Origin: Clostridia bacterium
GTDB lineage: Bacteria > Bacillota > Clostridia > Oscillospirales > UBA644
Reading direction: 5' to 3'
Length of the DNA: 64,000 nt
Assembly: GCA_017427285.1 (NCBI GenBank)
Contig: JAFRTE010000019.1
Coordinates: forward strand, 62,001 to 126,000
The position numbers and the translations under genes are program-made. The notes beneath the pieces were generated by a model. That model was not told where the DNA came from. It made no database searches and worked only from the letters and a program-made list of their open reading frames with translations. Positions 17,281-28,015 of this stretch are shown piece after piece (position 1 is the first letter of the stretch; each line of letters opens with the position of its first letter).

Positions 17281-18409
17281 TATCCTCTGCCTCCTCTTTT
17301 CTCTTTTTTCCTATGTTAAAGTGTATCTGATAATTTATAAAGAATTCACAGCCTATTATAAAGAACAAAATGATTCCCGTCAGTATATCGGAAAACGATT
17401 TGTTTAGCCCGAGCGTCATCGATACGTTTTCCGCTCCTCTGCTCAAAACAACGATAAGCAAGGTCGTAAAAATCATTATTATCGGGTTGAACTTTGCAAG
17501 CCATGAAACCATTATCGCGGTAAACCCGTTGCCTCCTGCAAGATTCGGGTCTATAGAGTACGAAGTCGCGCCTACAAGAAGCACTCCTATAAGACCGCAA
17601 AGCGCTCCGGACAAAGCCATCGTTCTGATCACTACTTTTTTAACGTTTATTCCTATATATTTTGCTGTATTTTCGCTTTCGCCGACGACGGAAATCTCAT
17701 ATCCGTGCTTGCTTATTTTAAGATATATATACATCATAATGGTCATTGCGGCGACTACAATGATATTCAGCATATACTGCTGATTAAAAAGTACGGGCAG
17801 TCTGCCGTAAAGCAAAAGACTAGGCCCTACCGTGCTCGAACCGCTGCCGTCGGCAACTTTGAGGAAATACTTTATCAGCTGGATGGCAACATAGTTCATC
17901 ATAAGTGTAAAGAGCGTTTCATTCGTTTTCCAGTATGCCTTGAAAATTGCCGGAATGATACCCCATATCGCTCCGGCAAGGACGCCTGCAAGAATAACAA
18001 GAATGCTTGCCAGCCAATGAGGGAGTCCCCCTGCGGTCATCATAACGAGCGCGGATGCAAGCGCGCCTATGAGCACCTGTCCTTCGCCGCCCGTATTCCA
18101 GAATTTCATTTTAAATGCAGGTGTCAGGGCAAGAGCGATCCCCAAAAGCATTGCAACGGACTGCGCCGTGCCCCATATTCTGAACTGTCCGAAGGCGCCT
18201 TCAATAACTGTTGAAAAAAGTTTTATCGGGTTTTCTCCCGTTATAAACAGAGTTAAAAGCGCCGAAACAACAAGTGCTGCAGCAATTGCGATTATACGGA
18301 CGACAATATTTCTTTTCAGCGAGCTTGCGTCGCGTTTTGTAATTGTAATAAAAGGAGCCGATTTGGAATGAGCGTTTGCCTTTTCACTCGCGGCGATTTC
18401 CTTATTCAT
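17267..18409 (-). CDS. Nucleoside ABC transporter permease (NupP/YufP type)
   Basis: This 380-residue membrane protein pairs with the shorter permease to form the heterodimeric channel. A basic cytoplasmic N-terminus of about 30 residues is followed by about eight to ten hydrophobic segments. The motifs FWNTGGEGQVLIGA (TM3 region) and VVGESENTAKYIGINVKKV (cytoplasmic coupling loop) match BMP-associated permeases. It overlaps the ATPase gene upstream by 8 bp and the second permease gene downstream by 14 bp, so all three are probably translated together. Confidence 0.88.
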   Translation of the reverse strand: MNKEIAASEKANAHSKSAPFITITKRDASSLKRNIVVRIIAIAAALVVSALLTLFITGENPIKLFSTVIEGAFGQFRIWGTAQSVAMLLGIALALTPAFKMKFWNTGGEGQVLIGALASALVMMTAGGLPHWLASILVILAGVLAGAIWGIIPAIFKAYWKTNETLFTLMMNYVAIQLIKYFLKVADGSGSSTVGPSLLLYGRLPVLFNQQYMLNIIVVAAMTIMMYIYLKISKHGYEISVVGESENTAKYIGINVKKVVIRTMALSGALCGLIGVLLVGATSYSIDPNLAGGNGFTAIMVSWLAKFNPIIMIFTTLLIVVLSRGAENVSMTLGLNKSFSDILTGIILFFIIGCEFFINYQIHFNIGKKRKEEAEDNGNN

Positions 18410-19955
18410 TTTCGCTCACTCCCTTCACTTTTGTCATCAGCAGCCCGACTTCTTCCTTTTTTGCGGTCCGTCCGTCAAGAATGCCTGAAACTGCGCCGGC
18501 GCATAATACTATTATCCTGTCGCAAAGCTCAAGCAGCACGTCGAGATCTTCGCCTACGTATATGACCGCAACTCCGTTTTCCTTCTGTGCGTTTAAAAGA
18601 TTGTATATCGTGTAAGATGAATTAATATCAAGCCCTCTCACGGGATATGCTACCATAAGTACCGAAGGCGCGGATGCGATTTCTCGTCCTACCAGGACTT
18701 TCTGAACGTTCCCGCCCGAAAGTCTTCTTACGGGCGTCTGTGCGCTCGGAGTAACAACTTCAAGACTTTCTATTATCTCTTCGGCAAGCTGTCTCGGTGG
18801 CTGACGGTCAACAAATACGGACAATCCCTTTTTGTATGTCCTGAGCATCATATTGTCGATTATATCCATATTGCCTACAAGCCCCATACCGAGTCTGTCT
18901 TCCGGCACGAACGACAGTCTCACGCCGAGTTCTCGTATCTGCATCGGAGATTTGCTTCTGAGTTCAACGTTTTCTGAATTTGAAGGGTCAATATAAGTAA
19001 TATTTCCGCTGTCAAGCGGCCTGAGCCCTGCTATTGCTTCAAGCAGCTCTCTTTGTCCGCTTCCCGCAATTCCCGCAATACCGAGTATCTCGCCGGCTTT
19101 GGCGGTAAATGAAATGTCTTTAAGTACTTTTACCCCGTCGGGATTAGTCATATTCATTCCCGATACGATAAGTCTGTCGCATGTGTCTTTCGGCTCGGAA
19201 CGTCCTATATTAAGCGATACTCTTTTCCCGACCATCATTTCCGTGAGCTCGATCTCACTTGTTTTTGCCGTATCAACGGTTGCGATATGCTCGCCTTTTC
19301 TCAGTACTGTTACTCTGTCGGAAATAGCGAGGACCTCGTGCAGCTTATGGGTTATGATAAGTATGGATTTTCCGTCATTGCGCATATTGCGGATAACATC
19401 AAACAGCTTGTCGGTTTCCTGAGGAGTGAGTACTGCGGTCGGCTCGTCAAGTATAAGTATATCGGCGCCGCGATACAATACTTTAATAATTTCAACCGTC
19501 TGTTTTTCGGAAACGGACATCTCGTATATCTTTTTCTTCGGATTTATCACGAATCCGTATTTTCCCGAGATGTTTTTAACTTCCTCTTCTGCCTTGGCCA
19601 AATCGTATTTATTTCCGTCGTTAATGCCTAGAATTATATTTTCCGTAGCGGTAAACAGGTCAACAAGCTTAAAATGCTGGTGTACCATTCCGATTTTATA
19701 ATTAAAAGCGTCTTTCGGAGAATTTATTGATGCTTTTTCGCCGTTTACGTATATTTCACCCGCGTCGGGATGATATATTCCCGCGATCATATTCATCAAG
19801 GTCGTTTTCCCGCTTCCGTTTTCTCCGAGTATGGCAAGTACTTCACCGTAACGAACGTCAAGATCAACGTTTTTGTTTGCAATAACTTTTGTGCCGAAAG
19901 CTTTCGTTACATTTCGCAGCTGTAAAGCATATTTTTCACTGACCGTTTCCGACAT
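18402..19955 (-). CDS. Double ABC ATPase of a nucleoside importer (NupO/YufO type)
   Basis: This 517-residue protein contains two ABC domains in tandem and energises the importer. Domain 1 has a full Walker A (GENGSGKTT) and Walker B (LILDEPTAVL), but its signature reads MSVSEKQ rather than the usual LSVGxxQ. Domain 2 has a degenerate Walker A (GIAGSGQRE) and the signature LSGGNVQK, as is normal for RbsA/NupO-type proteins. Thus one ATP site is probably catalytic and one degenerate. The ATG has GGAGG upstream. A terminator hairpin separates it from the BMP gene. Confidence 0.92.
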   Translation of the reverse strand: MSETVSEKYALQLRNVTKAFGTKVIANKNVDLDVRYGEVLAILGENGSGKTTLMNMIAGIYHPDAGEIYVNGEKASINSPKDAFNYKIGMVHQHFKLVDLFTATENIILGINDGNKYDLAKAEEEVKNISGKYGFVINPKKKIYEMSVSEKQTVEIIKVLYRGADILILDEPTAVLTPQETDKLFDVIRNMRNDGKSILIITHKLHEVLAISDRVTVLRKGEHIATVDTAKTSEIELTEMMVGKRVSLNIGRSEPKDTCDRLIVSGMNMTNPDGVKVLKDISFTAKAGEILGIAGIAGSGQRELLEAIAGLRPLDSGNITYIDPSNSENVELRSKSPMQIRELGVRLSFVPEDRLGMGLVGNMDIIDNMMLRTYKKGLSVFVDRQPPRQLAEEIIESLEVVTPSAQTPVRRLSGGNVQKVLVGREIASAPSVLMVAYPVRGLDINSSYTIYNLLNAQKENGVAVIYVGEDLDVLLELCDRIIVLCAGAVSGILDGRTAKKEEVGLLMTKVKGVSENE

Positions 19956-19977
19956 CTGTTCAGTTCCTCCGTATTAT

Positions 19978-20007
19978 AAAAAAAGGCGGGGCTTGATGCC
20001 CCGCCTT
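19978..20007 (-). terminator. Strong internal terminator between BMP lipoprotein and ATPase genes
   Basis: A perfect 10-bp GC-rich stem (AAGGCGGGGC at 19983-19992 with its complement at 19998-20007) is followed on the minus strand by seven U residues. Partial read-through would give much more binding protein than transporter. Confidence 0.9.
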
Positions 20008-20034
20008 AATGGGGTTTTATTAAATTGAGTTAGA

Positions 20035-21306
20035 TCAATACATTTCGTTGATGAATTCAATGCCGTCGATTCTAAGATCGAAATAAGGAGCCGAACGGTA
20101 TTCGGATTCATGGAAGTATCCGTCGGATACAACTTCTGTATCGGGTGTGAAAGAAGTGTCGTATTCAACGTCTGCGAGGTAAGATGTAACTGTTTCGCCG
20201 CCTACGGTGAATGTAGATGTATCGAAAACATGGAGTGTTCCTGCTTTGAACTTAGCTATGGCAGAATCAACTTCAGTCTTCATCTTGTCGTTCATTGTAG
20301 CGGTGTTTAGACCGGTAAGGATAACGGAACCGGTGGAAATATCGCCTGTCCAGTTAGCGTCGATAGCGTTGCCGTCCTGAACCTGTTTGATTATGTAAGC
20401 GAAGTAGGGAGCCCAGTCGATAGCGGAAGAGATAAGGAATGTGTTTTCGCCTGCGCTGATCGTGCTTCCGTTGTAAGAAACATTGGGAACGCCCTCTGCT
20501 TCACATGCGCTCGGAGCGCCGAGAGAGTCGGCATGCTGGCTGATAAGTACGCATTTATCGGTTTTGATAAGAGCGTTCGCGGCTTCCTGTTCGGCTGCCT
20601 GATCATACCAGGAACCGGTGTACCTTACTTTCATTGTTACAGAGGGACAAACGTATTTTGCGCCGAGATAGAAGGATGTAAGACCGGAGATAACTTCAGC
20701 GTATGTGTAAGCGCCAACATAACCCATAACAGCTTCTTCAGCGGTGATTTTGCCGGCGTCGATCATTTCGTTGAGTTTCAGACCTGCAACAATACCTGCA
20801 AGGAAACGACCTTCGTAAATAGCGGCGAAAGCGTTGTGGAAGTTTGCAAGACCTTCTGTTGCGGCTCTTGTACCGGTAGCGTGGCAGAATTCAACGTCGG
20901 GATATGCCTTTGCGGCAGCGATCATGTGTTCTTCATGACCGAAGCTGTCGGCAAAAACTATTTTGCAGCCGTTTTCGGCAAGCTCTTTTGCAGCGTCTTC
21001 ACATGCTGAGCTTTCGGGAATGTTCGTTTTGATAAGTACCTGAGAATCGGAAAGTCCGAGAGCTTCCTGAGTTCTCTTGATGGATTTGATGAAGTTGTTG
21101 TCGTAAGTGGAGTTTTCATCATGCAGGCATATAACGCCTATTTTGAAATCTTCGGATACGTCAAACTTCTCGATTACGTGCGCAGGAAGAAGGGGATCGG
21201 TTTCGGTAGCGTTTGCGCCGCCTTCACCGTCACAGCCTGCGAGTGCGGCTACTGCGGAAAGCAACATGGCAATTGCAATTATCGCAGCAAGAATTTTCTT
21301 GTTCAT
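20035..21306 (-). CDS. BMP-family nucleoside-binding lipoprotein (NupN/BmpA type)
   Basis: This 423-residue protein has a lipoprotein signal peptide with Cys at about residue 25 (LAGC) and a BMP/PnrA-type substrate-binding domain. The GVICLHDENSTYDNNF segment and ASAFAGHEE-like stretch (FADSFGHEEHM) match the family that binds purine nucleosides. It is anchored outside the membrane and hands substrate to the two permeases. The gene has a strong AGGAGG SD and lies between xpt and the transporter genes, so salvage and uptake of purines seem linked. Confidence 0.9.
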   Translation of the reverse strand: MNKKILAAIIAIAMLLSAVAALAGCDGEGGANATETDPLLPAHVIEKFDVSEDFKIGVICLHDENSTYDNNFIKSIKRTQEALGLSDSQVLIKTNIPESSACEDAAKELAENGCKIVFADSFGHEEHMIAAAKAYPDVEFCHATGTRAATEGLANFHNAFAAIYEGRFLAGIVAGLKLNEMIDAGKITAEEAVMGYVGAYTYAEVISGLTSFYLGAKYVCPSVTMKVRYTGSWYDQAAEQEAANALIKTDKCVLISQHADSLGAPSACEAEGVPNVSYNGSTISAGENTFLISSAIDWAPYFAYIIKQVQDGNAIDANWTGDISTGSVILTGLNTATMNDKMKTEVDSAIAKFKAGTLHVFDTSTFTVGGETVTSYLADVEYDTSFTPDTEVVSDGYFHESEYRSAPYFDLRIDGIEFINEMY

Positions 21307-21378
21307 GGGTTTGTACCTCCTGAAATTTATTTCTCTTTTTAATATTTCAAACGCACATGGCGTTTTACTGACATGTTT

Positions 21379-21948
21379 TTATTCAAATATGATCCCGTTT
21401 TCGTCCATTGAGGCAATTTTTGCCAGCGACTCAACTCTAACGCCCATATCGCGGACGATTCTGCCGCCGTTCTGATAGGTTTTTTCTATAATGATTCCCG
21501 CGCCCGCAACTGATGCGCCCGCTTCGTTTACAAGCGAAAGCAAAGCGGTAAGAGCGCTTCCTTTTGCAAGAAAATCATCGATTATCAAAACTTTGTCCGA
21601 CGGAGAAAGAAATTCTTTAGAGATCCTTATCGTATAATTGCGTTCGTGAGTATAGCTGTATACCTGCGCGGTATAAACGTCACCCGAAATATTGTTCGTC
21701 GGCGTTTTTTTCGCAAATACAACCGGAACGCCGAAATGGGAGGCGGTAAGACACGCTATTCCTATGCCGGAGGCTTCAATAGTGACTATTTTAGATACAT
21801 TTTCATTCTTAAAAAGTCGGTAAAACTCTTTTGTTGCTTCATTCATAAACGGAACGTCGATCTGATGATTTACAAAACAGTCAACTTTCAGTACGTTTCC
21901 CGCACCGATTTTACCGTCTTTAAGAATCCTGTCTTCAAGCAGCTTCAT
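21379..21948 (-). CDS. xpt: Xanthine phosphoribosyltransferase
   Basis: This 189-residue type I phosphoribosyltransferase converts xanthine and PRPP to XMP. The PRPP-binding motif VLIIDDFLAKGSALTAL (about residues 121-137) and the N-terminal MKLLEDRILKDG are typical of Xpt. It is the first gene of the purine uptake locus, 72 bp upstream of the BMP lipoprotein gene. Firmicute xpt genes are often controlled by guanine riboswitches, but the leader here lacks the aptamer core. Confidence 0.94.
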   Translation of the reverse strand: MKLLEDRILKDGKIGAGNVLKVDCFVNHQIDVPFMNEATKEFYRLFKNENVSKIVTIEASGIGIACLTASHFGVPVVFAKKTPTNNISGDVYTAQVYSYTHERNYTIRISKEFLSPSDKVLIIDDFLAKGSALTALLSLVNEAGASVAGAGIIIEKTYQNGGRIVRDMGVRVESLAKIASMDENGIIFE

Positions 21949-21979
21949 TAAAAGTCACCCGCAAAAATAAATATATATT

Positions 21980-22008
21980 ATTATATAATATTTTCTCATA
22001 AAAATCAA
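21980..22008 (-). promoter_or_regulatory. Sigma-A promoter for xpt and the nucleoside import locus
   Basis: On the minus strand TTGATT (22008-22003) and TATAAT (21985-21980) are 17 bp apart, giving a leader of only about 30 bases, too short for a purine riboswitch. Confidence 0.75.
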
Positions 22009-22093
22009 CAGTTAAAATGTCTAAATAAAATAGTCAACTTTGTGTCTTATTTTTGACATTTGAAAAGCAGAAATCCGTATTTGTTTAAACAAG

Positions 22094-22122
22094 TTGATGC
22101 CGCATGGTAAGTGCGGCATCAA
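22094..22122 (-). terminator. Probable terminator of fucI
   Basis: A perfect 11-bp stem (TTGATGCCGCA at 22094-22104 with its complement at 22112-22122) lies just after the fucI stop codon. The following minus-strand tract is only moderately U-rich (CTTGTTT). Confidence 0.7.
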
Positions 22123-22133
22123 TATCTGTAAAA

Positions 22134-23906
22134 TTATCTGTAAATGGGGCCGTATGCCTGGCAATATCTGTAGTCTGCGCCTTCTTTATCCATTCCGAAA
22201 GCGGCGACCGTGGACGGACGGAAGATTTTGTCTTCGTCTACGTTATGCATACATACAGGAATACGGAGCATGGATGCGAGAGTAATAAGATCCGCGCCGA
22301 TATGACCGTAAGAGAATGCGCAATGGTTTGCTCCCCAGTTTGCCATAACAGAGTAAGCGTCCTTGAATGCGCCGGTTCCCGTAAGACGCGGCGAGAACCA
22401 TGTCTGAGGCCACTGCGGGTCGGTTCTGTTTGCAAGGATAGTCTGAACGTCGTCAGGAAGCGCTACTGACCAACCCTCGGCGATCTGAATAACGGGACCG
22501 AGGTTTTTAATATAGTTTACTCTTACCATCGTCATGGGCATGCCGTCTTTTGTCTTGAAGTTGGAGCAGTAGCCGCCCGCGCGGAAGTATTCAAGGTTTG
22601 CGTTGGCAAACGGTGTGGCTTCCATGCATTTTTCAACTTCTTCGTCTGTGATTTCCCAGAACGGTTTGCAAACGGGTTTGCCGTTTTCGGTCTGTTCGCC
22701 GGAAAGGTCGAGAGAGCATGCGCCGGAGTTTGTCAGATGAATTATACCCGTTGCAGCTCTGCCTTCGGGTTTCCAGTTTGTAACTCTTTCAATGGACTCT
22801 GCGTTCCAGAATGTTCTTACGTCGGCAAAACCTGCGGCTCTGTCCGAAACAAGGTGAGAAAGAAGCATCGCTACGCCGTTGAGCGCGTCGTTTTCGGTCG
22901 CTACAACAAATGCTTCGCGAGTTCCGTTCCAGTCAAACGAAGAGCAGAGCATTGCTTCAAGGAAGTCGCCGTTTGGCATATGGTCTGTCCACTGTCTCTG
23001 TCCCTGGAATCCTGCGGCGATTGCATTGTGTCCGTTGCTTTCTTCGATCCAGCCGATTTCTGCGAGCTTGGGGTTGCCTATCATCAGGTCTCTTGCGATA
23101 AGGAACATCTTTACGCAAGTTTCCCAGTTTTTGTCTTTCTGTTCTCTTGTAAGCGGTTTTGCATTGATCTCGATTCCTTCCTTGCAATGTTTCTTTACCC
23201 AAACCATTGCTTTGTCGAATTCTTCGTGATCGTATATCTCAAGGTCAATTCTTCTTCTGAATTCGACCATATCGATATATTCGTTTCTCATGCCGAGATA
23301 GTTCTGGAATACTTCCTCATTGGGGATTGAACCGCCTATACCCATTGCTACGTTACCCATGGCAAGATAGCTCTTGCCCTTCATCGTGGCTACTGCAAGA
23401 CCGGCTTTTACAAACCGAAGTATTTTTTCCTTAACGTCTTCGGGAATAGAAGTATCGTCTTTGTCTTTAACGTCTTTTCCGTAAATACCGAATGCGGGAT
23501 GTCCCTTCTGGCTGTGGCTTGCAAGTGCCGAAGCAAGATATACCGCGCCGGGTCTCTCCGTGCCGTTAAAGCCCCAGATAGCGGTGGGAACACCGGGGAC
23601 CTGATGCGTAGTTTCCGTACCGTAGCACCAACAGGGTGTAACCGTTAATACAACGCCTACGCCTTCTCTGTCAAATTTATCCTGGCATGCGGCAGCTTCC
23701 GCAACACCGCCTATGCAAGTGTCTGCGATAACGCATTCTACAACCTCACCCGAAGCGTGGTGAAGATTTGAAGAAATCAGTTCAGCCGCGCTTTTCGCCA
23801 TATTCATCGTCTGATCTTCAAGCGATTCACGAGGTCCGAAACGTCTTCCGTCTATACAGGGACGGATACCTACTTTGGGCAGTCTGCCTTTAAGTCTGTT
23901 TGCCAT
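22134..23906 (-). CDS. fucI: L-fucose isomerase FucI
   Basis: This protein of about 590 residues interconverts L-fucose and L-fuculose (and D-arabinose and D-ribulose) using Mn2+. The N-terminal [19 protein letters not shown] and the later [16 protein letters not shown] segment ([11 protein letters not shown]) are diagnostic, and the length matches the family. Metal ligands of the family (Glu, Asp, His) are plausibly in [15 protein letters not shown] and [13 protein letters not shown]. The ATG at 23906 with AGGAG nine bases upstream is preferred over a TTG at 23945. Fuculokinase and aldolase are not in the window, but an alpha-fucosidase is at 39.7 kb. Confidence 0.95.
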   Translation of the reverse strand: MANRLKGRLPKVGIRPCIDGRRFGPRESLEDQTMNMAKSAAELISSNLHHASGEVVECVIADTCIGGVAEAAACQDKFDREGVGVVLTVTPCWCYGTETTHQVPGVPTAIWGFNGTERPGAVYLASALASHSQKGHPAFGIYGKDVKDKDDTSIPEDVKEKILRFVKAGLAVATMKGKSYLAMGNVAMGIGGSIPNEEVFQNYLGMRNEYIDMVEFRRRIDLEIYDHEEFDKAMVWVKKHCKEGIEINAKPLTREQKDKNWETCVKMFLIARDLMIGNPKLAEIGWIEESNGHNAIAAGFQGQRQWTDHMPNGDFLEAMLCSSFDWNGTREAFVVATENDALNGVAMLLSHLVSDRAAGFADVRTFWNAESIERVTNWKPEGRAATGIIHLTNSGACSLDLSGEQTENGKPVCKPFWEITDEEVEKCMEATPFANANLEYFRAGGYCSNFKTKDGMPMTMVRVNYIKNLGPVIQIAEGWSVALPDDVQTILANRTDPQWPQTWFSPRLTGTGAFKDAYSVMANWGANHCAFSYGHIGADLITLASMLRIPVCMHNVDEDKIFRPSTVAAFGMDKEGADYRYCQAYGPIYR

Positions 23907-23944
23907 AGCAGTTATCTCCTTTAAAATAATATTTTCTTTAGTCA

Positions 23945-23973
23945 ATTATATCATTGACATTATAATTTGTCAA
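23945..23973 (-). promoter_or_regulatory. Consensus sigma-A promoter for fucI
   Basis: On the minus strand a perfect TTGACA (23973-23968) and TATAAT (23950-23945) are 17 bp apart, about 40 bp upstream of the fucI ATG. Confidence 0.85.
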
Positions 23974-24030
23974 GCACTTTTGACGGTTAATAAAGAGATT
24001 TTTATTCAATTAATTATTCTTTTACTCTAC

Positions 24031-24059
24031 TTGAATTTTGTATTGAAATATGCTATAAT
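24031..24059 (+). promoter_or_regulatory. Promoter for the DUF4838 gene
   Basis: TTGAAT (24031-24036) and TATAAT (24054-24059) are spaced 17 bp apart. It is divergent from the fucI promoter, with about 57 bp between the two -35 boxes. Confidence 0.75.
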
Positions 24060-24108
24060 GCTACAATAAACGGAAAAATTTGAATTTAATGGACAAAGGA
24101 GTTTCGAA

Positions 24109-25782
24109 ATGAAAATTATAGACAGACATTCGTCGGTTTTTGAGATCGCAATACCCAAAAAGTCCGATACCTCACTCAGAGCTGCGGAAATACTGCGCAA
24201 TTATATTTATGAAGTTACCGAATGTTCGTTGCCGATATCTGAAAAAATATGCGAAAAATGCCTGAAAAACAAGATAATTCTCGACGTTGAACCGTTTTCA
24301 TTTTATACGGCATCTTACCCCGATCTCGGAGAAGAGGGCTTCATTATTACTGAAACGGACGGAACGGTTTTTATCCTCGCCTCGACAGACGCTTCTCTCA
24401 TCTACGCCTGCTACGAGTTTCTTGAAAAATACTTCGGATGTCTCTGGCTTACTTCATCCGAAGATCATATTCCGCATATGTGCTCGGCGGAAATCCCAGA
24501 CGGCGCTTTTGAAGTATATACTCCCGCTCTTAATTACAGAGAAGTCTTTTACCGCGACTCGTGGGATCCTTCCTTCGCCGAAAAGCATAAGCTTAACGGA
24601 CAGTTCTCTTACGTTAAGGATAAAAAAATATTTGAAGGACATAAAAACTGGGGCTTCTGGTGCCATTCTTTTTTCAGACTTGTCCCTCCCGAGGAATATT
24701 TTAACGATCATCCCGAGTATTTCTCGCTCGTTGACGGAAAACGAATAAACGACGGTCAGCTATGCTGCACAAACGATGAAATGATCGCGGTCGCAATAAA
24801 AAATCTCAAAAAATTCATGGACGAAAAACCGGAAGCAAAGTACTGGTCCGTTTCACAAAATGACACCGCACGTTTCTGTACTTGCGATAAATGCAAAAAA
24901 CTTGACGAAGAGGCTGGATCGCATATCGGTTCGATAATGTATTTTGTAAACAAAGTCGCCGAAACTTTCCCGAATAAGATTATCTCAACTCTTTCTTACT
25001 GGTACAGTCGTACCGCGCCGAAAAAGATTGAAATGCGCGATAACGTTCATATCATGCTTTGCAATATCGAGTGCGACCGTTCAAAACCTATCCCGCAAAA
25101 CCCTCAGTGCGAAAGCTTCGTAAAAGACCTTGCTGTATGGCATAATTACTGCGGAAATATCTTTCTCTGGGACTATGATATACAGTTCGCAAACCTTATT
25201 TCTCCGTTTCCGAATTTCCGAATTCTCGGCCCGAATATGAAATTCTTTTACGAAAACAACGTTCGTTCGATTTTCAACCAGGGCAACCGAGAGAAAAACG
25301 GAGATTTCTGGGCTCTTCGCTCATATCTTCTTGCAAAGCTTTCCTGGGATCCCTATACAGATACAGAGAAAGTCAAACATGATTTTATCTCCGCTTATTA
25401 TGGTGCGGCTGCTCCGTATATAGAAAAATATCTTGATATAATGGCAGATGAACTCGAAAAGACCGGCGAGCCGCTTTCGATTTTCGGTCAGCCGCAGGAT
25501 GAAAAATTCCTTTCAAAGGAAATGATTCCCGTATATCTCGGTTGTTTCAGCGATGCCGAAAATGCCGTTAGGGACAATAAAAAATACCTTTCACACGTAG
25601 AAGAGGACAAACTCGGTCTTGTCTATGCAATTCTGAAAGCAAAACTTTACGGCAGTGAGGAAGAAAAAAACGGATATATTGCATTCTTCCGCAGAGTAGC
25701 AAATGAAACCGGTCTTGAAAAGGTTGAAGAATGGAAAATAACCGTTGATATGTTCCTCGATTCGCTGATCGGCGCCGAATAA
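24109..25782 (+). CDS. DUF4838 protein, predicted glycan-active enzyme
   Basis: This 557-residue protein has the two-part layout seen in DUF4838 proteins: an N-terminal alpha-glucuronidase-like (GH67-like) domain up to about residue 125, then a TIM-barrel-like DUF4838 region. The cysteine cluster FCTCDKCKKLDEE near residues 262-274 is a hallmark and could bind metal. Acidic residues in VSQNDT and NIECDR are candidates for catalysis. There is no signal peptide, so it would act on imported saccharides. The substrate is unknown. The gene is monocistronic and divergent from fucI, suggesting a fucose-related or mucin-related target. Confidence 0.8.
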   Translation: MKIIDRHSSVFEIAIPKKSDTSLRAAEILRNYIYEVTECSLPISEKICEKCLKNKIILDVEPFSFYTASYPDLGEEGFIITETDGTVFILASTDASLIYACYEFLEKYFGCLWLTSSEDHIPHMCSAEIPDGAFEVYTPALNYREVFYRDSWDPSFAEKHKLNGQFSYVKDKKIFEGHKNWGFWCHSFFRLVPPEEYFNDHPEYFSLVDGKRINDGQLCCTNDEMIAVAIKNLKKFMDEKPEAKYWSVSQNDTARFCTCDKCKKLDEEAGSHIGSIMYFVNKVAETFPNKIISTLSYWYSRTAPKKIEMRDNVHIMLCNIECDRSKPIPQNPQCESFVKDLAVWHNYCGNIFLWDYDIQFANLISPFPNFRILGPNMKFFYENNVRSIFNQGNREKNGDFWALRSYLLAKLSWDPYTDTEKVKHDFISAYYGAAAPYIEKYLDIMADELEKTGEPLSIFGQPQDEKFLSKEMIPVYLGCFSDAENAVRDNKKYLSHVEEDKLGLVYAILKAKLYGSEEEKNGYIAFFRRVANETGLEKVEEWKITVDMFLDSLIGAE

Positions 25783-25817
25783 GTCCGTCACCACAGATAT
25801 TAATATCCCGTTAATAA

Positions 25818-25856
25818 AAAGACCCTCTTATTCATATACGGATAAGAGGGTTCGTT
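25818..25856. terminator. Bidirectional terminator
   Basis: A perfect 10-bp stem (ACCCTCTTAT at 25822-25831 with its complement at 25842-25851) is flanked by AAAA on the left and a T-rich tract on the right, between convergent genes. Confidence 0.85.
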
Positions 25857-25863
25857 TTACGGC

Positions 25864-26847
25864 TTAATTTTTGATTTTCCTTATGCAGAAAAACGTTCCG
25901 AAAAGTGATATACACAAAAGTACGGGGAGTAAAGTCGCGGAGTCGTCTGTCGAGGGATTGGAAACTGCCTTTTCGTCATTATCATTTTTATATTCTTTTA
26001 AATATAATAATTCGTTTTCATCCTTAAAGGTTGTCTGCGCTATCCTCCAGCCGTTTTCTGTATATAAAATGCCGACATAGAAAACATCGTAAACGTCTTC
26101 AAGGTCTTGCATGTCATTGTCAAAATCAACAGTAACACGGTATAAATGCCACAATCCGTTTTCGGAGGTGAAAACCTCCTGAACGCCGAAGTTTTCCGAA
26201 TCAAAGGAGAACTGCGCAACTTTTCCGCCGATATCATAAAGCTCGTTTCCGTAAATTTTCAGCGACGTATTATCTATATATGCCAAAGCAATATTGTCCG
26301 AAAAAACAGTCCGTAAATAATCTGTGAATTTAACTCTTGTTGAAAATTCGTCAAGCAGCGGATACCACTCGATATAATAATCGCCGTCTACGATAGGCGT
26401 TTTGGAAAAATCGAGAATGGATGTGTTGTCGTATAAATCTACTTTGAAAAGCCACAGTCTTATTCCTATCAGAGCTCTAGCCGCGTCGGACGAAAGGGCG
26501 GGCGGGACGATCCCGTCAGATACGTATTTCAAAACACCGTTTTCGTCCGTCTTTACTTTTATACAGTCGTCTATATACATAAAACTGTAATTAGGCAAAG
26601 AACTGCTATCTGGGTCATACTCGATTTCCGCCGACTTTATCGAGTAAACGGTAAGAGATCCGTCTTCCTCGTCGTAATAATATCTTATAGATTCCGATTC
26701 GTCAAACTTAGCGGAATCCGAAACTACTGCTTTAACCGTATCTTCCTCGGATAAAGCAAATGATTTGATCGGAATAAGAGTTAATGCGATCAGAAATAAA
26801 AATGACAAAAAACCGGCAATGTTATTGATTTTAAATTGATTTTTCAT
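25864..26847 (-). CDS. Secreted surface protein with C-terminal NPSTDD anchor-like signal
   Basis: This protein of about 327 residues has an N-terminal signal peptide (hydrophobic stretch GFLSFLFLIALTLIP then a SFAL cleavage region). The body is rich in Asp, Tyr and beta-prone segments, with no recognised domain. The C-terminus carries NPSTDD, a hydrophobic stretch and a basic tail (RKIKN), the layout of a Gram-positive wall-sorting signal. The ATG at 26847 has GAGGAG upstream and avoids overlap with tgt; longer reading frames would lose the signal peptide. It follows tgt by only 16 bp, so cotranscription with queuosine genes is likely though functionally odd. Confidence 0.7.
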   Translation of the reverse strand: MKNQFKINNIAGFLSFLFLIALTLIPIKSFALSEEDTVKAVVSDSAKFDESESIRYYYDEEDGSLTVYSIKSAEIEYDPDSSSLPNYSFMYIDDCIKVKTDENGVLKYVSDGIVPPALSSDAARALIGIRLWLFKVDLYDNTSILDFSKTPIVDGDYYIEWYPLLDEFSTRVKFTDYLRTVFSDNIALAYIDNTSLKIYGNELYDIGGKVAQFSFDSENFGVQEVFTSENGLWHLYRVTVDFDNDMQDLEDVYDVFYVGILYTENGWRIAQTTFKDENELLYLKEYKNDNDEKAVSNPSTDDSATLLPVLLCISLFGTFFCIRKIKN

Positions 26848-26863
26848 TGTAAACTCCTCATAA

Positions 26864-28015
<1,152 letters not shown>

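Noticed and set aside
21949..22020. Possible guanine riboswitch upstream of xpt
   Set aside because: The conserved aptamer core is not present on the minus strand and the leader is too short.
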